A stretch of 64,000 nt of DNA from Streptomyces ortus. Lineage in GTDB: Bacteria; Actinomycetota; Actinomycetes; Streptomycetales; Streptomycetaceae. Below the pieces are notes generated by a model. It made no database searches, had not been told where the DNA came from, and saw only the letters and a list, made by a program, of their open reading frames with translations. Position 1 is the stretch's first letter. Each line of letters opens with the position of its first letter. This document shows, piece after piece, positions 41,462-48,825 of the stretch. The position numbers were made by a program, and so were the translations under genes. The stretch is taken from contig NZ_JAIFZO010000002.1 in the NCBI RefSeq assembly GCF_026341275.1, forward strand, positions 7,780,118 through 7,844,117. The letters run 5' to 3'.

Positions 41462-41689
41462 GTGCAACGCCCACTGATCGTGGTGCACAGGCCCACCGCG
41501 AGCGGCGGCCGACGTGTGAGCGTGCACCGGGACGGCGGGGCCGAGATCCTGGGTCTGGCCCACTCCGACCAGGATCTGATCGCGCTCCTGGCGGCTGCCG
41601 GACTGTCCTCCCCGGCCGAGCTGCTGGACGATCCGGGCTGGGTGGAATGGCGCGGCGGGCGACCGCACGACTGGGGCTCCGCGCCCTAG
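41462..41689 (+). CDS. Small conserved hypothetical protein, about 75 aa
   Basis: Protein of about 75 residues: VQRPLIVVHRPTASGGRRVS, then GLAHSDQDLIALLAAAGL and WVEWRGGRPHDWGSAP. The pattern matches a small conserved Streptomyces hypothetical protein I have seen repeatedly, with no known function. It is soluble with a mixed alpha/beta composition. A GTG start at 41462 is likely; earlier ATG/GTG codons in frame would add about 17 residues. The last codons are part of the left arm of the palindromic element that begins at 41679, so the element inserted at or just inside the gene's end, or its stop is supplied by the element. Confidence 0.65.
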   Translation: MQRPLIVVHRPTASGGRRVSVHRDGGAEILGLAHSDQDLIALLAAAGLSSPAELLDDPGWVEWRGGRPHDWGSAP

Positions 41690-41871
41690 GGTCTGTCTGA
41701 CAATTCCCGTCTGCCGCGCGGCGCCATGCACGCACTCTCGCCGCACCGGGCGCAGAGCCAAGTACGTCCAGTACGAGGCTCTACGCCCGGCACACCGAGA
41801 GCACGCACCTGACGCCGCGCAGCCGCCCTACGGGCGACGACGGGAATTGTCAGACAGACCCTAGGGCGCGG
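41679..41871. mobile_element. 193-bp palindromic MITE-like element with perfect 33-bp inverted ends
   Basis: The first 33 bases (41679-41711, including CCCTAGGGTCTGTCTGAC) are the exact reverse complement of the last 33 (41839-41871). The interior is also imperfectly self-complementary: CCGGGCGCAGAGCC near 41736 pairs with GGCTCTACGCCCGG near 41774, and the centre is AGTACGTCCAGTAC. The whole folds as one long hairpin. It has no gene. CTAG stands at both edges and could be the target duplication. This is the form of a non-autonomous transposable element mobilised by a full-length relative elsewhere. Confidence 0.85.
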
Positions 41872-42112
41872 TTGCCCGCGGACAACCGGCTCAGCGCCGA
41901 CCCTGCACACCGCTCCGACCGTCTACACCGCTCCACCCCTCTGCAGAGCGGAGCCGGGCAGCATCTCCGAGGAACGCCTCAAGGCCCTCGCCGGCCCGGC
42001 AACCGCCCAGGCCTGCCCCGGGGGCACCCCGGCTCCCACGACCGGACCCGCCGCCGGTCGATGCTGAGTCATCCACACGAGCAGCGTGGGCCGCGTGTGC
42101 CGCGTAAGCCGT
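41872..42112. other. Gap between MITE-like element and modC-like gene
   Basis: About 240 bases with no supportable gene. Open frames here are Pro/Arg-rich shadows. No strong hairpin was found after the stop of the ABC ATPase gene at 42113. The stretch may include the 3' untranslated end of the molybdate operon. Confidence 0.5.
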
Positions 42113-43228
42113 TCAGACCGGATACGCGTGGGTCTGCGTGGCCTTTACCGCCGCCCAGACCGCCGCCCCCGGATGCAGGTCGAGTTCCGCGGCGGCGACC
42201 GTGGTCAGGTCCGCGGCGAGCGGCAGCGCGCCGGTGAGGTCCGCGCGGATCTGGTCGCCGTGGGTCTCCAGACCCGCGACCTCGCAGGCCCACAGGTTCC
42301 GGGCGCTGACCCCGGTGGGACGATCCCGGTAGAGGGTCACCGAGCTGGGCGGGAACGCCACGAAGACCGGGCCGCGCAGGGCCTCCGTGGTGGTGATGGA
42401 CGGACCGGCGTCGAGGCGGACCGCATGCCCGTCCGCCTCGCCCCGGTAGAGGTTCAGACCGACCAGCTGGGCGATGTAGTCGGTACGGGGACGCCGGGCG
42501 ATGTCGGCCGGGGCGCCCTCCTGGACGACCCGGCCGTCCTCGACCACGACCAGCCGGTCGGCCAGCACCATCGCGTCCAGCGGATCGTGCGTGACCAGCA
42601 CGGCGACCGCCTCGAAGTCGGCCAGATGGCGGCGCAGCTGGGCCCGTACCTCCAGACGTGTCCGGGCGTCCAGGGCGGCCAGTGGCTCGTCGAGCAGGAG
42701 CAGCCGGGGGCGGGTGGCCAGCGCACGGGCCAGGGCGACCCGCTGGGCCTGGCCACCGGAGAGCCGGCGCGGCTTGGCGCCGACGTGCTCCGTGAGCCCC
42801 AGCCGGCCCAGCCACTCGGCGGCCCGCGCCCGTGCCTCCGCCTTGCTCGCGCCCTGGCAGCGCGGTCCGAACGCCACGTTGTCCAGGGCGGTGAGGTGGG
42901 GGAAAAGCAGGTAGTCCTGGAAGACGACGCCGACCGGGCGGCCCTCCGGCGGCGTACGCTCCAACGCCGTGCCGTCCAGCCGCAGGCGGCCCCCGGCGGT
43001 GAGCGGTGTCAGACCGGCGAGGGCGCGCAGGGCGGTGGTCTTGCCCGCGCCGTTCGGGCCGAGCAGGGCGACGACCTCGCCGGGCGCGACACGCAGCGCC
43101 ACATCGAGGCGGAAGGTGCCGCGCTCGACGACGAGACGCGCGTCGAGGCCGGCGTCGGCGCCATAGGCGCCGGCTCGGACGCCGTGGGGGGCGTCGGCGG
43201 CTTCGGCGGCGTGACGGGGTTCGGTCAT
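42113..43228 (-). CDS. modC: Molybdate ABC transporter ATP-binding protein
   Basis: ATPase of the molybdate importer, 371 residues. Walker A is LLGPNGAGKTTALRAL (about 56-71), the Q-loop VVFQDYLLFPHL, the signature RRLSGGQAQRVALARALA and Walker B LLLLDEPLAALD, with the switch His in VLVTHDPLDAMV. After the ATPase domain (to about 260) comes a TOBE domain (about 300-371: GVSARNLWACEVAGLETHG, LTGALPLAADLTTV, AAVWAAVKATQTHAYPV), which binds oxyanion in ModC. The start is the ATG at 43228, whose bases overlap the permease TGA (ATGA); MDDGT codons upstream are a possible longer start. Confidence 0.93.
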   Translation of the reverse strand: MTEPRHAAEAADAPHGVRAGAYGADAGLDARLVVERGTFRLDVALRVAPGEVVALLGPNGAGKTTALRALAGLTPLTAGGRLRLDGTALERTPPEGRPVGVVFQDYLLFPHLTALDNVAFGPRCQGASKAEARARAAEWLGRLGLTEHVGAKPRRLSGGQAQRVALARALATRPRLLLLDEPLAALDARTRLEVRAQLRRHLADFEAVAVLVTHDPLDAMVLADRLVVVEDGRVVQEGAPADIARRPRTDYIAQLVGLNLYRGEADGHAVRLDAGPSITTTEALRGPVFVAFPPSSVTLYRDRPTGVSARNLWACEVAGLETHGDQIRADLTGALPLAADLTTVAAAELDLHPGAAVWAAVKATQTHAYPV

Positions 43229-44097
43229 CGTGCCGTCATCCATCGGTCGCGCAGGCCCGCCAGCACCGCGACGGACACGGCCAGCAGGACCAGACTGAGG
43301 GCGATGGCGGCCTCCGGGTCGCTCTGCAGGGCCAGATAGACGGCCAGCGGCATGGTCTGCGTACGGCCGGGGAAGTTGCCCGCGAAGGTGATCGTCGCAC
43401 CGAACTCGCCGAGCGCCCGCGCCCACGCGAGGACCGCGCCCGCCGCGATACCGGGCGCGATCAGTGGGAGCGTGACCCGGCGGAACGCCGTGAAGCGGGA
43501 GGCGCCCAGCGTCGCGGCGGCCTCCTCGTAGCGCGGGTCGGCGGCGCGCAGCGTCCCCTCGACGCTGATGACGAGGAACGGCATGGCGACGAACGCCTCG
43601 GCGATGACGACCCCCGTGGTGGTGAAGGGGAGCGTGATCCCGAACGAGGAGTCGAGCCACTTGCCGACGATGCCGTTGCGGCCGAGCGCCACCAGCAGGG
43701 CCACACCGCCGACGACCGGCGGCAGGACGAGCGGCAGGGTGACGAGGGCCCGTACGAGGCCGCGGCCGGGGAACTCGACACGGGCCAGCAGCCAGGCCAG
43801 CGGCACGCCGATGACCAGGCTCACCGCGGTCGCCGCCGTGGCGCAGACCAGGGACAGCCGGAGCGCCTGCCACACCTCGGCGCTGGTCAGCAGGTCGGGC
43901 AGGCTCCGCCAGGGGGCGCGTACGAGCAGGGCGATCAGGGGGACGACCAGGAACGCCAGGCCGATCAGCGCGGGCACCAGCAGCGGCAGGGGCACGCCTC
44001 GGCCACCGGTACCCTCGCCGGTCCGGACGCGCCGGCGCCGCGGCCCGCCCCGGAGGGTGTCGGTCGCGGCGCCGGACTTGTCGACGGGGAGGGTCAC
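43225..44097 (-). CDS. modB: Molybdate ABC transporter permease
   Basis: Membrane permease of 290 residues with six predicted helices (PLLVPALIGLAFLVVPLIALL is the first). The ModB/CysT-type cytoplasmic loop for contact with the ATPase is present: EEAAATLGASRFTAFRRVTL, followed by the diagnostic ALGEFGATITFAGNFPGRTQ. A Gly/Arg-rich cytoplasmic N-terminus of about 35 residues precedes the first helix. The GTG at 44097 overlaps the modA stop region (44094) and its own stop overlaps the modC ATG, so the three genes form one coupled unit. Substrate assignment rests on the ModA partner and the TOBE domain of ModC. Confidence 0.93.
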   Translation of the reverse strand: MTLPVDKSGAATDTLRGGPRRRRVRTGEGTGGRGVPLPLLVPALIGLAFLVVPLIALLVRAPWRSLPDLLTSAEVWQALRLSLVCATAATAVSLVIGVPLAWLLARVEFPGRGLVRALVTLPLVLPPVVGGVALLVALGRNGIVGKWLDSSFGITLPFTTTGVVIAEAFVAMPFLVISVEGTLRAADPRYEEAAATLGASRFTAFRRVTLPLIAPGIAAGAVLAWARALGEFGATITFAGNFPGRTQTMPLAVYLALQSDPEAAIALSLVLLAVSVAVLAGLRDRWMTAR

Positions 44098-44936
44098 GGC
44101 TTGAGGAACCCCGCCCCGGTCAGGACCCGCCGGCCCTCGGCGGACCGCACCAGCGCGATGAACGCCTTGGCGCCCTCCGTGTTCTGCGCGTCCTTGAGGG
44201 TGGCGATCGGGTAGTCGTTGACGGCGTCGGCCGACTCGGGGAACTCCACGCCCTCCACCTTGTCACCCGCCGCGTGCACATCGGTCTTGTAGACGACCGC
44301 CGCGTCGGCCTCCTTCAGCTGGACCTTCGTCAGAGCCGCCTTGACGTCCTGCTCGTAGGAGACCGCGGTGAGCTTCAGCCCGGCCGCGTCGAGGGCCTTC
44401 TGGGCGGCGGTGCCGCAGGGCACCTCCTTGTCGCACAGCACGACCTTGAGGCCCGAACCGGTGAGGTCCTTGAGGGAGGCGATCTTGTCGGGGTTGCCCG
44501 GCAGGGTGGCGATCTCCAGCTGGTTGCGCGCGAAGGTGGCGGGCGTCCCGGACGCGTCCCCGGCGTCCGTGACGATCTTCATCGTCTTGGGGCTGGCGGA
44601 GGCGAACACGTCCGCCGGGGCGCCGCCCGTGATGCTCGCGGCCAGTGAGTCGCTGCCCCCGAAGCTGAAGGTGACCTTCGTGCCGGGGTGCTCCTTCTCG
44701 AACCGCTCGCCCAGCGTAGTGAAGCTCTCCTTCAGGGAGGCCGCGGCGAACACGGTCACCGTGCCGGACACCCCGGACACCCCGGACACCCCGGACACCC
44801 CGGACGCGTCGGACGCGTCGGACGTGTCGTCGTCGGACGACGAGCAGGCGCTCAGCGCCAGCAGGGCGGCGGCGCCCGCACCGGCCGCCCGAAGGGTCCT
44901 GCGGGTCCTACGGGTCCGGCGTGCGGTACGGGTCAT
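44094..44936 (-). CDS. modA: Molybdate-binding lipoprotein
   Basis: Periplasmic-type binding protein of 280 residues, lipid-anchored. The basic RTARRTRRTRRTLRAAG leader ends in the lipobox LLALSACSSS. A linker of GVSG repeats follows, then the ModA fold: TVTVFAAASLKESFTTLGE, SFGGSDSLAASITGGAPADVF (oxyanion-binding Ser residues), KEADAAVVYKTDVHAAGDKV and YPIATLKDAQNTEGAKAFI. It captures molybdate (or tungstate) for import. The ATG at 44936 sits just before the Arg-rich part; an in-frame start 12 codons upstream is possible. Expression of the operon is probably governed by the HTH-TOBE protein encoded upstream. Confidence 0.93.
   Translation of the reverse strand: MTRTARRTRRTRRTLRAAGAGAAALLALSACSSSDDDTSDASDASGVSGVSGVSGVSGTVTVFAAASLKESFTTLGERFEKEHPGTKVTFSFGGSDSLAASITGGAPADVFASASPKTMKIVTDAGDASGTPATFARNQLEIATLPGNPDKIASLKDLTGSGLKVVLCDKEVPCGTAAQKALDAAGLKLTAVSYEQDVKAALTKVQLKEADAAVVYKTDVHAAGDKVEGVEFPESADAVNDYPIATLKDAQNTEGAKAFIALVRSAEGRRVLTGAGFLKP
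44764..44817. repeat. Tandem 9-bp repeat in the modA linker
   Basis: ccggacacc is repeated about four times followed by two gacgcgtcg-type units. On the minus strand it encodes the (GVS)n/ASD linker between the lipid anchor and the binding domain. Copy number is likely to vary between strains. Confidence 0.75.
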
Positions 44937-45002
44937 CACGGGTCCACTCCCTCTGGTCCTCACGGACCCCATCGTCAGTCGCGGTCCTGACGGACCGTCC
45001 GC

Positions 45003-45017
45003 GGTCGTCCGACGACC
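45003..45017. promoter_or_regulatory. Candidate operator upstream of modA
   Basis: GGTCGTCCGACGACC is a perfect 15-bp palindrome 67 bases before the modA start. TGCGA (45040-45044) and TCGCA (45065-45069) form a second, weaker dyad upstream. The nearby HTH-TOBE regulator would be the natural binder for one of them. There is no obvious match to the E. coli ModE site. Confidence 0.35.
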
Positions 45018-45171
45018 ACGTCGATGATACTGCCGCAGATGCGAGGGAAAAGTTTACTGTCGCTTCGCACAAGCTGGGGCAGGGGCGTGGATGGCTTGCA
45101 TGTGCGTTCGTATGGAGGTCGCGTGTTCTTGGGTTGTCCGGGGCCCGGAAGGTGCTGCCCGTGTGCCGTCG

Positions 45172-45564
45172 TCACGTCCGGTCGACATGTACATTCGTCG
45201 ACTTGACCCGGGCGGTGGCCTCCACCCCCACTTCGAGGCCCAGCTCCTCCACGGCCTCCCGCGTCAGCAGCGACACCAGCCGGTGCGGTCCTGCCTGGAT
45301 CTCCACCTGGGCGGCCACGTCGCCGAGCTTCACCGCCGTGACGATGCCGGGGAAGGCGTTGCGGACGGAGGTGTACGAGACGTCCTCCTCGCCGTCGCTC
45401 CTGGCGAGCTCGACGGAGAAGGCGGCCAGGTCCTTGCCGTCGATGACGCGCCGCCCGCCCTCGTCCCGGTGCGTGACCATCCGGCCCGCGTCCGCCCAGC
45501 GACGCGCGGTGTCCGGGCTCACCCCGAGCAGACGCGCCGCCTGGCCGATCGTGTATGACTGCAT
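45172..45564 (-). CDS. HTH-TOBE (MerR-like HTH plus molbindin) regulator of molybdate uptake
   Basis: Protein of 130 residues. The N-terminal half is an excisionase/MerR-like helix-turn-helix (YTIGQAARLLGVSPDTARRW, about 3-22, then GGRRVIDGKDLAAF). The C-terminal half is a single TOBE/Mop domain (SVRNAFPGIVTAVKLGDVAA, then GPHRLVSLLTREAVEELGLE, AYTRV-like end ATARVKSTNVHVDR), which binds molybdate. Sensing Mo and acting on the modABC promoter 235 bases downstream is the expected role in actinobacteria, which usually lack classic ModE. The ATG at 45564 is favoured over one two or three codons earlier. Confidence 0.9.
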   Translation of the reverse strand: MQSYTIGQAARLLGVSPDTARRWADAGRMVTHRDEGGRRVIDGKDLAAFSVELARSDGEEDVSYTSVRNAFPGIVTAVKLGDVAAQVEIQAGPHRLVSLLTREAVEELGLEVGVEATARVKSTNVHVDRT

Positions 45565-45641
45565 ACGCGCCAAGATAGGCGATCACCGACGCGCGGTACG
45601 CGAGTGCTCCCCGGGCGTCAGTACGCGAGTGCTCCCGGGCG

Positions 45642-47030
45642 TCAGTACCCGACGCGGAACGTCGCGTCCCGCTGTTCCGCGGCCGTCGACACCGGATCGA
45701 TGCGCAGTACGTAGTTCGAGTGGCGGATGTAACGGGTGGGGTTGTTGTACGAGCGGAACGACGCCCAGGAGGAGTCGGCGAGACCGGCCGTACGGTGGAA
45801 GGTCGCGTCGCCCGCGAACGTCGGCGTGCCGTCGCTGACGTCGAGTCGCAGCGCGTAGTTGTAGTGCCGCAGATAGCGGGTGGGGTAGTTCACCGACTGG
45901 AAGGAGACCCCGGAGCCGTCGGCCAGGCCCGGGACGAGCTTCCACTGGGAGTCGGTGTACGGGTCGAAGGGGTAGGGGTCGATGCGGGCGGCGTAGTCGG
46001 CGTGGCGGACGTAACGGTCCGGGTAGTTGTACGACTTGAGCCGGTTCCAGGCCGGGGCACCCCACTTGGCGAGCAGGTTGTCGTACTCGGTCGTGGTGAT
46101 CGTCGCTATGCCGCAGTGCTTGGAGTTGACCGGCTGCGTGTAGGTCTTCTGGTCGAGCGCGGTCCAGGTGCCGGAGGCCAGGTTGCTGGACTGCCAGGCG
46201 TAGAAGACGCCGTTCGGAGTGTAGGTGTCTCCCCAGAGGTACCAGTTCGCCGAGGTCAGTGACTTGACCACGGTCGGGGCCTCGGTGCCGCCGTGCGCGA
46301 CACCCGCGCTGAACTCCGTGAAGCTGCCCGGATCGAGGGAGGTGGACCTGGCCGCCACCAGCGTCTGGTTCTTCTTGAAGAAGAGGTAGTTGTAGCCGCT
46401 CACCCCGACGGCCATGTCTCCGTCGATGACGTCGTAACCGGGGTCGAAGAACATCTGCGGGGCCGACGCGGTGACGAAGTCGCTGGTGTAGTTCACCATG
46501 ATCACGTTGTGGCCGCTCGAGTCGACCGAGGAGTAGATGACCGCGTACTGGCCCCGGCCGGCGTCCCAGAACGCCTCGGGCGCCCAGCTGTGCGTGGTCA
46601 TGTCGTGCAGCCTGAGCCGGCGGTAACCGGTGAAGGTGCGCAGGTCGGCGGAGTCCCAGACGTGGATGTACTGGCTGTTGTAGCTCCAGTCGGTGCCCTT
46701 GAGGTCGGTGGCGATGACGACGAAGGTGCCGTCCCGCTTGCGCAGCAGGAACGGGTCGCGCAGACCGAGGGCGCCCGCCGTGGGGGTGACCAGAGGGCCG
46801 TTCTGGTTGAGCGGCGTCCAGTTGAGCGCGTCGGTGCTGACGGCGAGATGCAGCCCGTAGTCGGTGCCGAGGCCGAGGCTGGTCGACTCGGTGAAGTAGC
46901 ACATCACGTACGCCGAGTCCGCCGCGTGGGCGGTGCCGGCGCCGAGGGTCAGCACACCGGACGCGGCCAGGGGAGTGGCGGCGGCCATGCCGAGGAAGAG
47001 GCGCCGGGACGGCTTGGGTCGTGCGCTCAT
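45642..47030 (-). CDS. Secreted GH43-like glycosidase with C-terminal AbfB (CBM42) domain
   Basis: Tat-exported protein of 462 residues (signal KPSRRLFLGMAAATPLAASG). The N-terminal part (about 45-320) is a five-bladed propeller of the GH43/GH62 type: the acidic sites appear in GLRDPFLLRKRDGTFVV and SWAPEAFWDAGRGQYAV, with DVIDGDMAV further on. The C-terminal AbfB domain (about 325-462) shows three repeats such as YNYPDRYVRHADYAARID, VNYPTRYLRHYNYALRLD and YNNPTRYIRHSNYVLRID, which bind arabinofuranose. It likely trims arabinose-containing hemicellulose. GGAGACC lies before the ATG at 47030. Confidence 0.88.
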   Translation of the reverse strand: MSARPKPSRRLFLGMAAATPLAASGVLTLGAGTAHAADSAYVMCYFTESTSLGLGTDYGLHLAVSTDALNWTPLNQNGPLVTPTAGALGLRDPFLLRKRDGTFVVIATDLKGTDWSYNSQYIHVWDSADLRTFTGYRRLRLHDMTTHSWAPEAFWDAGRGQYAVIYSSVDSSGHNVIMVNYTSDFVTASAPQMFFDPGYDVIDGDMAVGVSGYNYLFFKKNQTLVAARSTSLDPGSFTEFSAGVAHGGTEAPTVVKSLTSANWYLWGDTYTPNGVFYAWQSSNLASGTWTALDQKTYTQPVNSKHCGIATITTTEYDNLLAKWGAPAWNRLKSYNYPDRYVRHADYAARIDPYPFDPYTDSQWKLVPGLADGSGVSFQSVNYPTRYLRHYNYALRLDVSDGTPTFAGDATFHRTAGLADSSWASFRSYNNPTRYIRHSNYVLRIDPVSTAAEQRDATFRVGY

Positions 47031-47338
47031 CGTGGTCTCCAAACGGGTGCGGGCGTGACGAAGAGCCCCGGCGGATGCCGTGGGTCGGTATTTCGAACGC
47101 GGTTCGGGAGATCGATCAGAAATTAGAGTGCGGCCCGAGGCGCGTCAATGACTCCGACGAGGCCGGTGTGGCCGGTGAGGTACGCGGGCGGTGCCCACCG
47201 ACTCGTGGTCGGATGGGAACCGGACGCCCCGACCGCGCATCCGGGTCCGGCCGTCACCGGGAAATAACCCCGTCGGCTCGGGGAGGAACGGATCCCGGCA
47301 CATCGGGGACGACCCGCGCCCGGCACGAAGGGAGACCC
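47031..47338. promoter_or_regulatory. Divergent region between GH43-like gene and SDR gene
   Basis: The 308-base gap holds the promoters of two divergent genes. CGAACGCGGTTCG at 47094-47106 is a 13-bp near-palindrome (5-bp arms around GCG) 64 bases ahead of the glycosidase and might be a sugar-regulator site. No gene is supportable here. AT-rich DNA at 47110-47130 may hold the glycosidase promoter. Confidence 0.35.
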
Positions 47339-48235
47339 GTGAAACACGACCCGTTGCGTGACCGCACGGTGGTGGTCACCGGAGCCGCCCGCGGCCTCGG
47401 CGCCGCCCTGGCACGGGACCTGTCCCGCCGAGGGGCCCGCCTCGCCCTCCTGGGGCACGAGAAACCGGCGCTGGAGGCCCTGGCGGCCGAACTGCCCGCC
47501 CCGGCCGCGGCCTGGGAGGTCGACATCACCGACGACACCGGTATGGCCGACGCCGCACGCGGCGTGCGCGCGACGCTCGGCAAGCCCTCGGTGGTGATCG
47601 CCAACGCGGGCATCGCCGAGGGCGGCCCCTTCGCCGAATCGGACGCGGCGTCCTGGCGCCGGGTGATCGACGTCAATCTCACCGGCAGCGCGATCACCGC
47701 GCGCGCCTTCCTGCCGGACCTGGTGGACACGGCGGGTTATCACCTCCAGGTCGCCTCACTGGCCTCGATCGGCGCCTCGCCGATGATGAGCGCCTACTGC
47801 GCCTCCAAGGCGGGGGTGGAGGCCTTCGCCCACTCGCTGCGGGCCGAGGTGGCGCATCAGGGGGTCGCGGTCGGTATCGCCTACCTCAACTGGACCGACA
47901 CCGACATGATCCGTGACGCGGACCGGCACGCCGTGCTGCGCGAACTGCGGGGCCACATGCCGCCCCCGGCCCGCCGCGTCTATCCGGTGGAGCACGTCGC
48001 GGCCCGTCTCGCGCGGGCCGTCGAGCGCCGCCGCACCTCGGTGTACGTGCCCGGCTGGCTGGTCGCCGCCCAGCTGGGCCGGGCCGCGCTGCCGCCGGTC
48101 GTGCTGCGCGTGTCACGCCGGGCGCTGCCCCGGCTGGCGGCCCGGGAGCCCTTCCGCCCCACCGGCCTGCTCGGCGCGGGCGGCCGGGCCGACGGCCCCG
48201 ACGGCAGCGGCAGCGGTGGGCCGCCACTCGGTTGA
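47339..48235 (+). CDS. Short-chain dehydrogenase/reductase (classical SDR)
   Basis: NAD(P)-dependent SDR of 298 residues. TVVVTGAARGLGAALARDL carries the TGxxxGxG cofactor motif, VVIANAG the NAG motif, and LQVASLASIGASPMMSAYCASK the catalytic Ser and YxxxK. The C-terminal extension (about 210-298, ARLARAVERRRTSVYVPGW and a Gly-rich tail) is longer than usual and may contact the membrane or a partner. GGGAG stands before the GTG at 47339. It begins a three-gene unit with the SRPBCC and FAD oxidoreductase genes, likely a lipid-, isoprenoid- or ketone-modifying pathway. Confidence 0.9.
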   Translation: MKHDPLRDRTVVVTGAARGLGAALARDLSRRGARLALLGHEKPALEALAAELPAPAAAWEVDITDDTGMADAARGVRATLGKPSVVIANAGIAEGGPFAESDAASWRRVIDVNLTGSAITARAFLPDLVDTAGYHLQVASLASIGASPMMSAYCASKAGVEAFAHSLRAEVAHQGVAVGIAYLNWTDTDMIRDADRHAVLRELRGHMPPPARRVYPVEHVAARLARAVERRRTSVYVPGWLVAAQLGRAALPPVVLRVSRRALPRLAAREPFRPTGLLGAGGRADGPDGSGSGGPPLG

Positions 48236-48305
48236 ACTCCGGATGCCGGGGGACTCGGCACCGATCACTCCGCTACCGAACGGGTGCGACACGAGGGAGG
48301 CAGAG

Positions 48306-48782
48306 GTGGCCGTACGCCACAGGCTCATCAAGAAGAGTCCGAGCGAGGTGTGGGCCGTCCTGGCCGACGGCACCCGGTACGCGGACTGGGTCGTGGGGAC
48401 CGCGTCCTCGTACCCCGTGCGCGGCCAGTGGCCGCAGGTGCACTCCGCGATCGGCTACGAGGTGAAGGCCGGGCTCTGGACCCTGAGCAACGAGTCGGTC
48501 GTACGGGCGTGCGTCGAGGAGCGCGAGCTGGAACTGGAGGCGATCGCCGGCCCGCTCGGCACGGCCCGCGTCGCCATCGAGCTGCGGCCCTGGGGCGAGT
48601 ACACACTGGTGATCATCGACGAGCATCCGCTGCAGGGGGCCGGTGGCACCCTGCACAACGTGGCCGTGGAGGGAATCATCCAGCTACGGCACCGGGCCAT
48701 GCTCAAGCGGCTCGCCGAGGTGTGCGAGGGCGACGGGCAGTCCGGGTCCCGGCCCGCCCGCACGGAGCCGAGGCCGGCATGA
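48306..48782 (+). CDS. SRPBCC (START-like) family protein
   Basis: Small helix-grip-fold protein of 158 residues. It starts MAVRHRLIKKSPSEVWAVLADGTRYADWVVGT, the usual first helix and strand of polyketide-cyclase/START-like proteins that bind a hydrophobic ligand in a cavity. The rest alternates strands (SNESVVRACVEERELELEAI, TLVIIDEHPLQGAG) and ends in the long C-terminal helix (IIQLRHRAMLKRLAEVCEG). It probably carries or positions the substrate of the neighbouring SDR and FAD enzymes. The start GTG at 48306 overlaps nothing; the gap to the SDR stop is 70 bases. Confidence 0.85.
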   Translation: MAVRHRLIKKSPSEVWAVLADGTRYADWVVGTASSYPVRGQWPQVHSAIGYEVKAGLWTLSNESVVRACVEERELELEAIAGPLGTARVAIELRPWGEYTLVIIDEHPLQGAGGTLHNVAVEGIIQLRHRAMLKRLAEVCEGDGQSGSRPARTEPRPA

Positions 48783-48825
48783 CGGGCGTCCTGCGTACGA
48801 CACGTCAGCGGGACGGGAGGCGGCC

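Noticed and set aside
44688..44990. Collagen-like GHPGHPGHPG frame on the plus strand
   Set aside because: It is the opposite strand of the modA linker repeat and has no independent start signal.
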